Assembly (NCBI GenBank): GCA_030431635.1
Contig: JAUIIL010000009.1
Location: 105,864-169,863, forward strand
Direction: 5' to 3'
Length of the DNA stretch: 64,000 nt
From: Bacteriovoracia bacterium
Lineage (GTDB): Bacteria; Bdellovibrionota; Bacteriovoracia; Bacteriovoracales; Bacteriovoracaceae
Shown: piece by piece, positions 52,493 to 61,875 of the stretch
Layout of the letters: each line of letters opens with the position of its first letter
Numbering within the stretch: the stretch's first letter is position 1
Translations under genes and position numbers: made by a program
Notes under the pieces: generated by a model
The model's input: the letters and a program-made list of their open reading frames with translations, nothing else
The model's database searches: none
Told to the model about the DNA's origin: nothing

Positions 52493-53089
52493 ATGAAAGT
52501 TTTTTTCTTTTTAGCACTCGCGTTAAACACTTCTTTATTTGCTCTTGAGCTCGAAAAATTCTATTCGACTCGATTACAATTGTCTTCAGAGCAATTGAAG
52601 GACATTCAAGGTGAAGTCGTCATCTCCGATTCTGATGTTGATAGCAACTCAGAAAAAAAAACACAGAAAATGAGTGTTTATGTCACGGGATTACACCCTA
52701 AAAAATGTTCCAAAGCCTTAAGAAAGATCCCTCTTTACGAAAATTATAAAGATTTTATTGATTTTATAGTTTTAAGTCAGTACGACGACAAAACCCAAAG
52801 ACTTCACTTTGTTTTCGATCACCCATTGCTGCCGAACAAAATGATTTTAAAATTTAAAATTCCTCGAATTAGTACCCCAGGGCTCTATCCTTTTGAATTT
52901 GACTGGGGAATGTTCAAAGGACTTAAGGGAACAATAGAAGTTGTTAAGTATGAGAAGAAATGCCTATTTCTTCTGAAGGCCAACTGGGAAGGGCCAGAAA
53001 CTAGTTATCCTAATATTATAATGGAAGCTTTCACTCAAACACTTTTAAGAATTGCTCTCGAAAAACTTATAAGGATATCCATGGTATGA
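52493..53089 (+). CDS. Exported protein, unknown
   Basis: 198 aa. The signal peptide MKVFFFLALALNTSLFA is followed by a beta-rich domain (about 40-175) with two Cys and strands such as DKTQRLHFVFDHPLL and TPGLYPFEFDWGMFKG. No family recognised; the strand content suggests an Ig-like or lipocalin-like fold. It overlaps the acetyltransferase gene (ATGA), so the two are translated together. Confidence 0.75.
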   Translation: MKVFFFLALALNTSLFALELEKFYSTRLQLSSEQLKDIQGEVVISDSDVDSNSEKKTQKMSVYVTGLHPKKCSKALRKIPLYENYKDFIDFIVLSQYDDKTQRLHFVFDHPLLPNKMILKFKIPRISTPGLYPFEFDWGMFKGLKGTIEVVKYEKKCLFLLKANWEGPETSYPNIIMEAFTQTLLRIALEKLIRISMV

Positions 53090-53526
53090 AAGTTGAACAC
53101 ATTAAAACAGAGCTCACGTATCCACTGCGTCACTTAGTTCTTAGGCAGGGATACCCTATAGAGACTTGTTATTTTCAAGGTGATGATTTGAAGGACACTT
53201 TTCATTTTGCTCTTTTTATTCAAAATGAAATCCGCTGCATTCTTTCTTATTATCAAGCCGAGCACCCTTCGTTAAAAAAAACAAATAGTTTTCAACTCAG
53301 GGGAATGGCCACTCATCCAGACTGGCAAGGAAAGGGATTAGGCCGAGAAATTATTATTCAAACACTTCCCATGATGAAGGAAAAAGGAGCTGAATTTATT
53401 TGGTGTAACGCTAGAGTCTCGGCCCAAGGGTTTTATCAAAAACTCTCCTTTCAGACTTTTGGAGAGATTTTCGATATCCCAACCGTTGGCCCACATCTCG
53501 TTATGTATCGCTCTATAACTCTTTGA
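53086..53526 (+). CDS. GNAT acetyltransferase
   Basis: 146 aa. Clear GNAT fold: RGMATHPDWQGKGLGREIII holds the acetyl-CoA pyrophosphate loop (Q-x-x-G-x-G), and IWCNARVSAQGFYQKLSF is the family's C-terminal strand-helix with Tyr near the catalytic position. It resembles ElaA/YitI-like small acetyltransferases. Substrate unknown. Cytoplasmic although coupled to an exported-protein gene. It overlaps the convergent protease-like gene by 14 bp. Confidence 0.9.
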   Translation: MKVEHIKTELTYPLRHLVLRQGYPIETCYFQGDDLKDTFHFALFIQNEIRCILSYYQAEHPSLKKTNSFQLRGMATHPDWQGKGLGREIIIQTLPMMKEKGAEFIWCNARVSAQGFYQKLSFQTFGEIFDIPTVGPHLVMYRSITL

Positions 53527-54217
53527 TAAAATCAGAACTTTTGAAAGTGTCACACATCTGCGAAGGAATAATCGTATTACGTTTTTTAAAAACTGGCTCC
53601 TCCATTAATGTGCGCCTGTTTTTAGTATGACCGATATGCTTAAGCAAATGGCCCAATTCATGGGCCAAAACTGAAAACTTATGCTTTCTACTTACACTTT
53701 TAACTTTTTGAGAAACATTGGCCTCAAGAAAAGCAACGCCTTTAACGATAGGGAAAACTTCCGCGGGAAAGGCCACGGCCCCAGGTCTATCCTCACCAGG
53801 TTTCCCCTTGTCTTGCTTAATATCTCTAACAAGATAAATATCAAAAGTTGTATCAACATAGGGCGTATGAAAAAGTATGTTCCTCACATCTTTTGTATAG
53901 TCTTTAATTGTATTGTCATCTTCAACTAAAGAAACATCTAGTAAAGAGCTCTCAACTGTCGTTAGTAGAACTTCTTCAATTTTTATCTGACATTTTTTCA
54001 ATATCTTTGCCGTATTTAATATTTCTTCTTCGATTTGCTCATAAAGCCAGCCACTTCCTCTTAAGTGAAGTAAGTTTAAACTTATTCCATGAGTAAAATG
54101 CTCTTCTTGCATCTTAGGGTAAATCTTATTTGGGGAAATTTCTTGTGTTCTTATCGCTTCAAATTCAAACGCGAAAAGGTTTTGAAGCAGGATAGCAATA
54201 TAAAAAAATAATTTCAT
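53513..54217 (-). CDS. Exported putative metalloprotease (HExxH)
   Basis: 234 aa. The signal peptide (1-16) is followed by a ~160-residue domain and LAHELGHLLKHIGHTKN: His186, Glu187, His190, then His194 and His197. The spacing to the third histidine differs from the canonical HExxHxxGxxH by one or more residues, so it is an off-pattern metzincin or a different zinc fold. MEE near 205 may be the Met-turn. Probably periplasmic or secreted. Confidence 0.8.
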   Translation of the reverse strand: MKLFFYIAILLQNLFAFEFEAIRTQEISPNKIYPKMQEEHFTHGISLNLLHLRGSGWLYEQIEEEILNTAKILKKCQIKIEEVLLTTVESSLLDVSLVEDDNTIKDYTKDVRNILFHTPYVDTTFDIYLVRDIKQDKGKPGEDRPGAVAFPAEVFPIVKGVAFLEANVSQKVKSVSRKHKFSVLAHELGHLLKHIGHTKNRRTLMEEPVFKKRNTIIPSQMCDTFKSSDFIKEL

Positions 54218-54279
54218 GACTTAATTTACCCTGAAAAACTCACCATCCAAAGCTCCCGGGCAAAACTACAGAGTCCTGT

Positions 54280-54624
54280 CTATAGTTTGGTCAGATCATG
54301 CCTAAACGAGCGCCTGTAGCAGAAATCTTTAGGGACTTGAGATTCTAATATCGTCTTTATTTTTTGATGACAAGTTATTGTATTTTCATATTTTTTGAAC
54401 GCTACGCATGGCCATAATTTGTCATCAAAATACTGGGCTTCTCTTCTCATCCTCTCACAACGTTCTAGACTTCTCTCTGAGGAGCAAACCCAGTGCTGGG
54501 CCTGGCAGTCAAAATAAAGGTGAGCTCCTTCAATCAGAGTTGAAGAAATCATCTCATCGTCATACTCTCGAGCAAGCGCTGAAAAGGTGAAAAACATTAA
54601 CAAGATTGTTAGCAATTTCATCAT
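54280..54624 (-). CDS. Small exported Cys-rich protein
   Basis: 114 aa. The signal peptide MMKLLTILLMFFTFSALA is followed by a ~95-residue helical domain with six Cys (FDCQAQHWVCS, RCERM, WPCVAF, ITCHQKI, DFCYRR), giving up to three disulfides. No known family. Divergent from argS across a 62-bp gap. Confidence 0.7.
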   Translation of the reverse strand: MMKLLTILLMFFTFSALAREYDDEMISSTLIEGAHLYFDCQAQHWVCSSERSLERCERMRREAQYFDDKLWPCVAFKKYENTITCHQKIKTILESQVPKDFCYRRSFRHDLTKL

Positions 54625-54686
54625 TATCCTTTATGATTAATAACTAATCGGTTAAAGTTGACCCCTTATTTAATATTGGAGCTTTT

Positions 54687-56429
54687 GTGTCTTTTATTTT
54701 GCACCACCAAATTAGAGAAAACATTGCAACCTATTTGAGTGAAAAAACCTCTCTTGATAAAGAGCTTATTTATAAGAATTTAAGTCCTCCACCTAATAAA
54801 GAAATGGGAGATCTTGCTTTTGGTTGTTTCTTATTGGCCAAGCAAATGAAAAAATCACCAGCTCAAATAGCCAATGAACTCGCATCAAAACTTCAAGAGC
54901 AAGACTTTGTTCAAAGTTTTCAGGCAGCTGGCCCTTATTTAAACATGAAACTTAAAATAGATGAGATCGGAAAAACAGTTCTAAACGAGATAATAACAGG
55001 AGCTTTTTTTTCCAAAGGACTCACAGAAAATACCCCCAAATCCATGATCGAGTACTCCCAGCCAAATACTCATAAGGAGCTCCATGTTGGACATATGAGA
55101 AACCTTTGTCTTGGAGATGCTTTGGTGCGCTTTCTAAAATACACTGGGCATGAGGTCATTAGTTCTACCTTTCCCGGTGACGTTGGAACTCATGTGGCCA
55201 AGTGTTTATGGTATATGAAAAAACACAATAAAGAAGAAGTTCCTTCTGAAAACAAAGGTGCCTGGCTTGGGGCCATGTACACAAAGGGAAATAATCTCCT
55301 TGAAGAGCAAAAAGGAAGTGAGAAAGAAGAAGAAAATAGAAAAGAGTTAACTACCATCCTTCAAGAACTTCATCAAGGCAGTGGCCCCTACTATCAACTT
55401 TGGCAGGAGACCAGGCAATGGTCTCTTGATTTAATGAACAAAATCTATCAATGGGCCGAGGTCAAATTTGATAAGTGGTACTGGGAATCAGAGGTTGATG
55501 CAAGTAGTGTTGAATTAATAAAAAAGTATTACGAAAAGGGACTTTTTGTTAAAGATCAAGGTGCAATTGGGATTGACTTAAGTGAAGAAAAACTAGGTTT
55601 TTGTCTTTTACTTAAGAGTGACGGAACAGGACTTTACGCGACAAAAGACATTGAACTTGCTCGAAGAAAATTTGAAGATTACCAAATTCAAAAAAACATC
55701 TACGTTGTTGATAAAAGACAGGCCCATCACTTTAAGCAAGTTTTTAAAACACTAGAGAAAATGGGATTTCAGCAGGCCAAGGATTGCTATCATTTACAAT
55801 ATGACTTTGTTGAACTTCCAGACGGCGCCATGAGTTCAAGAAAAGGTAATATCGTTCCTTTGGAAGATCTTATTCTACAAATGACTTCGGAGATTAAGGA
55901 GCAATACCTCAATAAATATCAAGGGGATTGGGCCCAAGAAGAAATTGAAACAACTGCCCATATTGTCGCCGCCGGTGCTATTAAATTTGGAATGAACCGA
56001 ATAGACCCCAGCCGAAAAATTGTTTTTGATATGAAAGAGTGGTTAAAAATAGATGGAGAATCGGGTCCCTATATTCAATACGTTCATGCCCGCATCCATT
56101 CATTGATTCAAAAAATAAACCCCCAAATTGGCCAAGAGAAGATTAACTGGAGTGTATTGGAGAAAAAACAAGAAGCCCAACTTATTTTAAAACTAATGGA
56201 TTTTCATATTGAGCTACAAGTTGCAACTGAGAGCTACAGAACCTCTCATTTATGCTCTTATCTTTACGACTTATCCAAGTTATTTAACTCTTTCTATGCT
56301 GAGTGCTCTGTGGCCAATGCTGAAAGTGAAGAAATAAAACAAGCAAGACTCGCTCTGTCTTATTGCGTGGCAAAGGTACTTGAAAAAGGGCTAGCACTAC
56401 TTGGGATTAGAGCTCCACTAAAAATGTGA
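54687..56429 (+). CDS. argS: Arginyl-tRNA synthetase
   Basis: 580 aa, starting at GTG 54687 with GGAG six bases ahead. An N-terminal ArgS-specific domain (about 1-110) is followed by the class I catalytic core with HVGH at residues 133-136 (the HIGH motif in SQPNTHKELHVGHMRN). The KMSKS position reads MSSRKGN, as is normal for many ArgS. The C-terminal DALR anticodon-binding domain has SGPYIQYVHARIHSL. It charges tRNA-Arg. Its 3' end overlaps the convergent caspase-like gene by 12 bp. Confidence 0.96.
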   Translation: MSFILHHQIRENIATYLSEKTSLDKELIYKNLSPPPNKEMGDLAFGCFLLAKQMKKSPAQIANELASKLQEQDFVQSFQAAGPYLNMKLKIDEIGKTVLNEIITGAFFSKGLTENTPKSMIEYSQPNTHKELHVGHMRNLCLGDALVRFLKYTGHEVISSTFPGDVGTHVAKCLWYMKKHNKEEVPSENKGAWLGAMYTKGNNLLEEQKGSEKEEENRKELTTILQELHQGSGPYYQLWQETRQWSLDLMNKIYQWAEVKFDKWYWESEVDASSVELIKKYYEKGLFVKDQGAIGIDLSEEKLGFCLLLKSDGTGLYATKDIELARRKFEDYQIQKNIYVVDKRQAHHFKQVFKTLEKMGFQQAKDCYHLQYDFVELPDGAMSSRKGNIVPLEDLILQMTSEIKEQYLNKYQGDWAQEEIETTAHIVAAGAIKFGMNRIDPSRKIVFDMKEWLKIDGESGPYIQYVHARIHSLIQKINPQIGQEKINWSVLEKKQEAQLILKLMDFHIELQVATESYRTSHLCSYLYDLSKLFNSFYAECSVANAESEEIKQARLALSYCVAKVLEKGLALLGIRAPLKM

Positions 56430-57938
56430 TTGCCCTTCACACTTAAACATTTGCTCCAGTCTTTGCTTATGTCTTAACGAAGCTTTTGATTCTTCAAGAT
56501 TTTCGAAAAAGAAAAGGATGTGGTCTATATCATTTTCAATTTTTAGATAAGGAGCGATTTTAGAAACTTTTTGCTTGTACTCTTTTTCTATCGCTTTTAA
56601 TTTGTCGGACGTGTAAAAACCTGATTCAAAAAAAGTTTGTTCATGTTTAAGGGTTTCAAAGAGTAATTGTTTTTCATCAAAATAGCGCTCAAAATCAATA
56701 TAATCTTTGGGAAAGTAAAGAGAAAAACTCTTCTTTAGATATTTAACACCTTCTTCTCTATTTTCAATTGTTCTTAAAATTTGAAAGGTTTGTTCTACTT
56801 TTTGCTGAAATAACTCTTCATCAAGAGAGACTTCTCTGGCGTAAGACTGTTTATAGCGTCTCTCCCAGACGTCACTCTCATTTAATAAGCAGAGATCATT
56901 CACAAGAGATTTGTGAGGTTTGTTTTCCAAATATTTTTTATAGATTTGATAAACATCTTTAAGAAATAAAAAATTCTGAGCTAAAGATTTAAGCCTTATT
57001 AGTTTAGCATTTCTTGTTTTTTTCCAAAAAGAGAAAAAATCTTCTTTATCCTTACAGTAATCTTTTTTAAAACCAAGAGAGTGAATATATTTATTCACTT
57101 CTCTTTTAGATAACCCCATCAAAAGCTCATTTACTGAGCTTCGTGGAGCACTTGATTTTTGACGGTTTATCTTCTTTAAGTAAGCAATGGAAGTTATTTC
57201 ACTATCATTAAGAATATTATTAGGGTCAAAAATGGCCCCTAAGTAAAAATAACTCGCTAAATTTTTCGCGCTAGAAGATTGTGACCAAACTCCCAAACCA
57301 AGCATATTAAAATAGTGAGAGAGACTCTTTTGGGCCTTAGTCTTATCTTTTAGCTCTTCATCAGAGAGAAGAGGTATTTTTGTTTTAAAATCTCCCGATG
57401 AGGCATTAACAGCACAAAAATTGCTCTCCATGAGACGAACTTTTCTTGCATACTCTTGAGAGAGTCCTGAAAAACAGGTTCCACTTGATGTCGTTATATG
57501 AGCTCCCTCATAGAGTTCAAAGAGCTTTAACATAAAAGCAAAATACTCTTCGTGGGTGATATAGCTTTGTCCATTTAATTCTAAAGGTCCCAAAGTTATG
57601 TAATGAGCATTTTGAGAAAGATTAGACTGCTCTTCGTAAGAGAGTAAAATCCCCCCATGTCCAGGGAGATTAAAGTGTAAACTATCTTTTGAGGAAAAAA
57701 GGTTACGTTTAAGAAAGGTAAGGACACGGGATTGAAAATCATCTTTATCCACTTCACTAATCTCAAGATGAAGACAAGAGAACTTTTGGGAATAATTCTT
57801 AGAAATCTCTATCAGGGCCGGTATTGAGTTTAAATCTTCACTGTCACGAATCTGATAGGAGCCACCTACATTAACAATAAAGCACCTAGCGAAGGCCATA
57901 TTCAAAGAAAGGAATATAAAAAGAAAGAAACGGCTCAT
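56418..57938 (-). CDS. Exported protein with caspase-like (clan CD) signature
   Basis: 506 aa. Signal peptide 1-17 (MAFA-RC). Residues 20-160 follow the caspase/legumain layout: strand CFIVNVGGSYQI, then SLHFNLPGHGG with candidate catalytic His94, then the hydrophobic block GAHITTSSGTCFSG with candidate Cys155 (family: HG ... x-C-x-S/G). The C-terminal ~330 residues are helical and unknown. If correct it is an exported cysteine peptidase of a type best known from gingipain/clostripain and metacaspases. The call rests on motif spacing only. Confidence 0.75.
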   Translation of the reverse strand: MSRFFLFIFLSLNMAFARCFIVNVGGSYQIRDSEDLNSIPALIEISKNYSQKFSCLHLEISEVDKDDFQSRVLTFLKRNLFSSKDSLHFNLPGHGGILLSYEEQSNLSQNAHYITLGPLELNGQSYITHEEYFAFMLKLFELYEGAHITTSSGTCFSGLSQEYARKVRLMESNFCAVNASSGDFKTKIPLLSDEELKDKTKAQKSLSHYFNMLGLGVWSQSSSAKNLASYFYLGAIFDPNNILNDSEITSIAYLKKINRQKSSAPRSSVNELLMGLSKREVNKYIHSLGFKKDYCKDKEDFFSFWKKTRNAKLIRLKSLAQNFLFLKDVYQIYKKYLENKPHKSLVNDLCLLNESDVWERRYKQSYAREVSLDEELFQQKVEQTFQILRTIENREEGVKYLKKSFSLYFPKDYIDFERYFDEKQLLFETLKHEQTFFESGFYTSDKLKAIEKEYKQKVSKIAPYLKIENDIDHILFFFENLEESKASLRHKQRLEQMFKCEGQSHF

Positions 57939-58045
57939 TTACTCACCTATCAATAAAAGACACAATGCATCATTAATCACAAGATGTCCACTTCTGGAGA
58001 AAGTTTTTCACTTAAACTTTATTTGTATTTACAAAGACTTACGAA

Positions 58046-58114
58046 ATAGGTAGTAAAAGGTCTTATTTTAAAGTATGCTGCTAATTAAAATAAGGGGAAA
58101 AAAGCCCTATTTTA
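58046..58114 (+). promoter_or_regulatory. suf operon leader with two mutually exclusive hairpins
   Basis: CTTATTTTAA (58062-58071) is the exact inverse of TTAAAATAAG (58085-58094). The latter can instead pair with CCCTATTTTA (58105-58114). The first pairing suits a dimeric operator; the switch suits attenuation. The 12-mer ATAGGTAGTAAA at 58046 also occurs in the dif-like site. Confidence 0.5.
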
Positions 58115-58132
58115 TAAGGTACTGTTTTTATT

Positions 58133-58585
58133 ATGTTTAAAATTAATAAAAAAACTGAATATGCTCTTATGGCCTTGAAGTTTATGCACGAAAAGTGCGC
58201 GACTCAGAAATCAACTGCAAGAGAGATTTGTAATGAGCTCTCTATTCCTTTTGACTCAACAGCTAAAGTACTGCAAGTTTTAAAACAAGCTGGCATAGTG
58301 AAATCAGTTCAAGGTATCAACGGAGGCTACCAAATTAATTTTGATCTTAATCAACTTAGCTTCCGCCAGTTAACTGAACTGATTGAGGGAAAAGATATGA
58401 TGATGGATTGCTCATCCGGAAACTGTGAACTTTATAGTAATTGTAATATCACTGGGCCGGTTAAAAAACTTAATGATTATCTTGCTCATTTTTTTCAACA
58501 ACTCACAATTAAACAACTTATAGAGAAAAACAATCTTATTCAACTAACAACTCAACAAGACCAGAGAGCTGCCAATGAACTTTGA
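58133..58585 (+). CDS. Rrf2-family [Fe-S] regulator of the suf operon
   Basis: 150 aa. The winged helix ([20 protein letters not shown], then [20 protein letters not shown], then GINGGYQI) is that of Rrf2/IscR/SufR. Three cysteines, Cys93, Cys98 and Cys104, sit where IscR binds its [2Fe-2S] cluster (C92, C98, C104), so the protein should sense cluster supply. It is the first gene of the operon; sufB starts inside its last codons (11-bp overlap). It probably represses its own promoter when clusters are plentiful. Confidence 0.93.
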   Translation: MFKINKKTEYALMALKFMHEKCATQKSTAREICNELSIPFDSTAKVLQVLKQAGIVKSVQGINGGYQINFDLNQLSFRQLTELIEGKDMMMDCSSGNCELYSNCNITGPVKKLNDYLAHFFQQLTIKQLIEKNNLIQLTTQQDQRAANEL

Positions 58586-60008
58586 AGAAAAAGTAAATGA
58601 AGAATATAAATATGGTTTTGAAACCAATATTGAATCAGAAGAGTTTCCTAAGGGTCTAAATGAAGAAATTATAAGACTGCTCTCTGAAAGAAAGAATGAA
58701 CCTCAATGGCTTCTTGATTTTAGACTTAAGGCCTATCAAAAATGGCTTAAGATGGAGCACCCCCAATGGCAATACAGCAAGATTCCGCCTATTGATTTTC
58801 AAAACCTCTATTATTATGCCAGACCTAAAACACAAAAGGCAAAATATGACTCTTTGGATGATGTTGACCCTGAACTTTTAGAGACATTTGAAAAGCTGGG
58901 GATTCCTTTAACAGAGCAAAAAAGACTCACAGGTGTGGCCGTTGATGCTGTTTTTGATAGTGTTTCAATTGGAACAACTCATTATGAAGAGCTTGAAAAG
59001 CACGGAGTTATTTTTTGCTCTATTAGTGAAGCCATAGAGAAGTACCCTGAGCTTGTCAAAAAACACCTCGGAAGTGTCGTTCCTGCAAGCGATAACTATT
59101 ATGCTGCTCTTAATTCAGCCGTTTTTAGCGATGGCTCTTTTTGTTATATTCCTAAAGGTGTTACTTGCCCGATGGATCTTTCTACCTATTTTAGAATTAA
59201 TGCAAAAGAGACAGGACAATTTGAGAGAACTCTTATTGTGGCAGAAGAAGATAGTTTTGTTCGCTACCTAGAAGGATGTACAGCTCCTCAAAGAGATGAA
59301 AACCAACTTCATGCGGCCATTGTTGAAATCGTTGTCATGGATAACGCTGAAGTTAAGTATTCAACTGTTCAAAATTGGTATGCTGGTGATAAAGAAGGTA
59401 AGGGTGGAATTTATAATTTTGTTACAAAAAGAGGAATTTGCAAAGGAGTTAACTCTAAACTCTCTTGGACTCAAGTTGAAGCGGGTTCAAGTATCACTTG
59501 GAAATACCCTAGCTGTATTTTAAAAGGAGACAACTCTCAAGGATCTTTTTATTCAGTTGCTCTTACAAATAATAAAATGCAAGCTGATACTGGAACAAAA
59601 ATGATTCATATTGGAAAAAACACCAGAAGCACAATTATTTCTAAGGGAATCTCTGCTCAAAAATCAGAAAATGTTTATAGAGGACTTGTGAAAGTCATGC
59701 CATCAGCGAGTGGAGCAAGAAATTTTTCTCAATGTGATTCAATGCTTATAGGAGATGAGTGTGCAGCTAATACCTTCCCATATATTGATGTCAAAAATAA
59801 CACTGCCACTGTAGAGCATGAAGCTTCGACATCAAAAATCAGCGCAGATCAACTCTTTTATCTTCAACAAAGAGGTCTTGATATGGAGAAGGCCATTAGT
59901 CTTATTGTTAATGGTTTTTGCAAAGAAGTTTTTAAAACTCTTCCATTAGAATTCTCTGTTGAAGCAGTCAAATTAATAGAAATGAAACTTGAAAACTCAG
60001 TAGGATAA
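58575..60008 (+). CDS. sufB: Fe-S cluster assembly scaffold SufB
   Basis: 477 aa, standard length. It has the family's [60 protein letters not shown] and [17 protein letters not shown] segments in order. The C-terminal [20 protein letters not shown] holds a conserved His used in cluster assembly with SufD. Forms SufBC2D with the next two genes. Translation is coupled to the regulator gene by overlap. Confidence 0.97.
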   Translation: MNFEEKVNEEYKYGFETNIESEEFPKGLNEEIIRLLSERKNEPQWLLDFRLKAYQKWLKMEHPQWQYSKIPPIDFQNLYYYARPKTQKAKYDSLDDVDPELLETFEKLGIPLTEQKRLTGVAVDAVFDSVSIGTTHYEELEKHGVIFCSISEAIEKYPELVKKHLGSVVPASDNYYAALNSAVFSDGSFCYIPKGVTCPMDLSTYFRINAKETGQFERTLIVAEEDSFVRYLEGCTAPQRDENQLHAAIVEIVVMDNAEVKYSTVQNWYAGDKEGKGGIYNFVTKRGICKGVNSKLSWTQVEAGSSITWKYPSCILKGDNSQGSFYSVALTNNKMQADTGTKMIHIGKNTRSTIISKGISAQKSENVYRGLVKVMPSASGARNFSQCDSMLIGDECAANTFPYIDVKNNTATVEHEASTSKISADQLFYLQQRGLDMEKAISLIVNGFCKEVFKTLPLEFSVEAVKLIEMKLENSVG

Positions 60009-60011
60009 GAA

Positions 60012-60770
60012 ATGATTGAAATTGAAAATTTACACGCAAATGTTGAAAACAACGAAATTTTAAAAGGGATTAACTTAAAAGTTAACGCCGGAGAAGTTCA
60101 TGCTATCATGGGGCCAAATGGTTCAGGGAAAAGTACTCTGGCCAAAGTTATTGCTGGTCACCCTGCTTATGAAAAAACACAAGGAAGCATTAAATTTCAA
60201 TTGAGTTCAAAGCTAGAAGATATTGATGAGTTAGAACCTGATGAAAGGGCCAAAGCCGGTATTTTTTTAGGCTTTCAATATCCTATTGAAATTCCAGGTG
60301 TTACAAACTTAACTTTCCTCCATGAGTCTTTCAATCAAATTTGTGAAGCTCAAGGACTCGATCCTATCCCGGAAGAAGATTTCAGATCTTTTGTTAAATC
60401 TAAGTTAGAGCTTCTTGAGATGAATGAGAGCTTTCTCGACAGACCCGTAAATGAAGGGTTTTCTGGTGGAGAAAAGAAGAAAAATGAAATTCTTCAAATG
60501 GCCATTCTTAATCCAAGACTCTCACTTTTAGATGAAACAGATTCGGGGCTTGATATTGATGCCCTTAAAACTGTTGCTAAAGGTGTTAACGCTCTTAAGA
60601 GTAAACGCAATGCCACTATTCTCGTCACTCACTATCAAAGACTTTTAAATTATATTGAACCAGATTATGTTCATGTTCTCTATAAAGGAAGAATTGTTAA
60701 ATCTGGTGATAAATCTCTTGCTTTAGAATTGGAAAATAAAGGTTATGACTGGATTATCAATGAACTCTAA
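60012..60770 (+). CDS. sufC: SufC ATPase
   Basis: 252 aa. ABC-type ATPase: Walker A GPNGSGKST, signature FSGGEKKKNEI (the K-rich SufC form), Walker B LSLLDETDSGLDIDAL with the catalytic Glu, and a final His in LVTHYQRLLNYI. It drives conformational change of SufBC2D. It starts 3 bp after sufB and overlaps sufD. Confidence 0.97.
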   Translation: MIEIENLHANVENNEILKGINLKVNAGEVHAIMGPNGSGKSTLAKVIAGHPAYEKTQGSIKFQLSSKLEDIDELEPDERAKAGIFLGFQYPIEIPGVTNLTFLHESFNQICEAQGLDPIPEEDFRSFVKSKLELLEMNESFLDRPVNEGFSGGEKKKNEILQMAILNPRLSLLDETDSGLDIDALKTVAKGVNALKSKRNATILVTHYQRLLNYIEPDYVHVLYKGRIVKSGDKSLALELENKGYDWIINEL

Positions 60771-61875
60771 TGAAGTATTATTAAAAGAAGCATGGAAATA
60801 TACACCTCTGTTTAAATTAACAGAGCCTTATGGACAACCAAGCTCTTTTGAAACTCAAATTCCGAAGCCCCAGGGCGCAGCTGTAGTTTTTGAAAATGGT
60901 TTTTTCAATAGAGAGCTTTCTCAACTTCCCAAAGGAGTGGAATTAGTTCAAAGCTCATCCTTAGAAAATCAAGCTACACTTGTGGCCAGAGAAAACCTTT
61001 TTAGAAATAGGGATAACTCTCAAACTACTCTATGCCTTCGCATTACCCAAGTTCTAGAAAGACCACTCTCATTCTATTTTTTAAATCAAGGAGAGAAGCA
61101 TAAATTTTCTCCCCAAATATCTATTGAGATAAAGGAAAATATCAAATTATGCCTTTTTGAAGAGTTTCTCTCTGAAGGAGACATCTTTATTAATAGAACA
61201 ATGGATATTACTCTTGGCCGTGGTAGTCAGGTCGAGCATATTGTTACGGCAACAAAAGAGCAAGAAAGCCTGTTAAACTCCAATACTTCTGTCGTTGTCA
61301 ATCAAGATTCAACTTATAGTAACTTTCTTCTCACCTTAAACTCAAAAGTTATCCGTCATAACCTTGATATAAGACTAAATGAAAAAGGTGCTCATGCCTC
61401 CTCTTTTGGTCTTTATACACTTAATGATAATCAGCACGCTGATAATTATACTTTTATTCATCATGCCCATGAGCAAACAACAAGTGAGCAACTTTTTAAA
61501 GGTGTTCTTGATGACGAGTCTACTGGTATTTTTACCGGTAAAATTCTTGTGGACAAAAAATCACAACAAATAAACTCCTCCCAGCTTAATAAAACAATGC
61601 TTCTCTCCAAAAAAGCTCACTCTCACTCGCAGCCTCAATTAGAGATATTTGCTGATGACGTGAAGTGCTCACATGGTTCAACAACAGGTCAACTTAGCCC
61701 CGATGAGATCTTTTATTTTCAATCTAGAGGAATTGGCCAGAGGCAAGCAAAAGAAATTCTCTCTTATGCTTTTATCCAAGATATATTAATGAAGATATCA
61801 GATAGAGAACTAAGAGAGAAACTAACAACTGCTTTTACTCAAAAGTTCAAAAAATTTCAATTGGAGACTCTATGA
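60745..61875 (+). CDS. sufD: SufD
   Basis: 376 aa from the first ATG; ATG 60760 is an equally possible start, overlapping the sufC stop by 11 bp. The C-terminal core is diagnostic: FTGKILVDKKSQQINSSQLN, LLSKKAHSHSQPQLEIFADD, VKCSHGSTTGQLSPDEIFYF (with the conserved Cys-Ser-His) and the SRGIGQRQAKEILSYAFI ending. It is the SufB partner in the scaffold. It overlaps sufS by 4 bp. Confidence 0.95.
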   Translation: MTGLSMNSNEVLLKEAWKYTPLFKLTEPYGQPSSFETQIPKPQGAAVVFENGFFNRELSQLPKGVELVQSSSLENQATLVARENLFRNRDNSQTTLCLRITQVLERPLSFYFLNQGEKHKFSPQISIEIKENIKLCLFEEFLSEGDIFINRTMDITLGRGSQVEHIVTATKEQESLLNSNTSVVVNQDSTYSNFLLTLNSKVIRHNLDIRLNEKGAHASSFGLYTLNDNQHADNYTFIHHAHEQTTSEQLFKGVLDDESTGIFTGKILVDKKSQQINSSQLNKTMLLSKKAHSHSQPQLEIFADDVKCSHGSTTGQLSPDEIFYFQSRGIGQRQAKEILSYAFIQDILMKISDRELREKLTTAFTQKFKKFQLETL

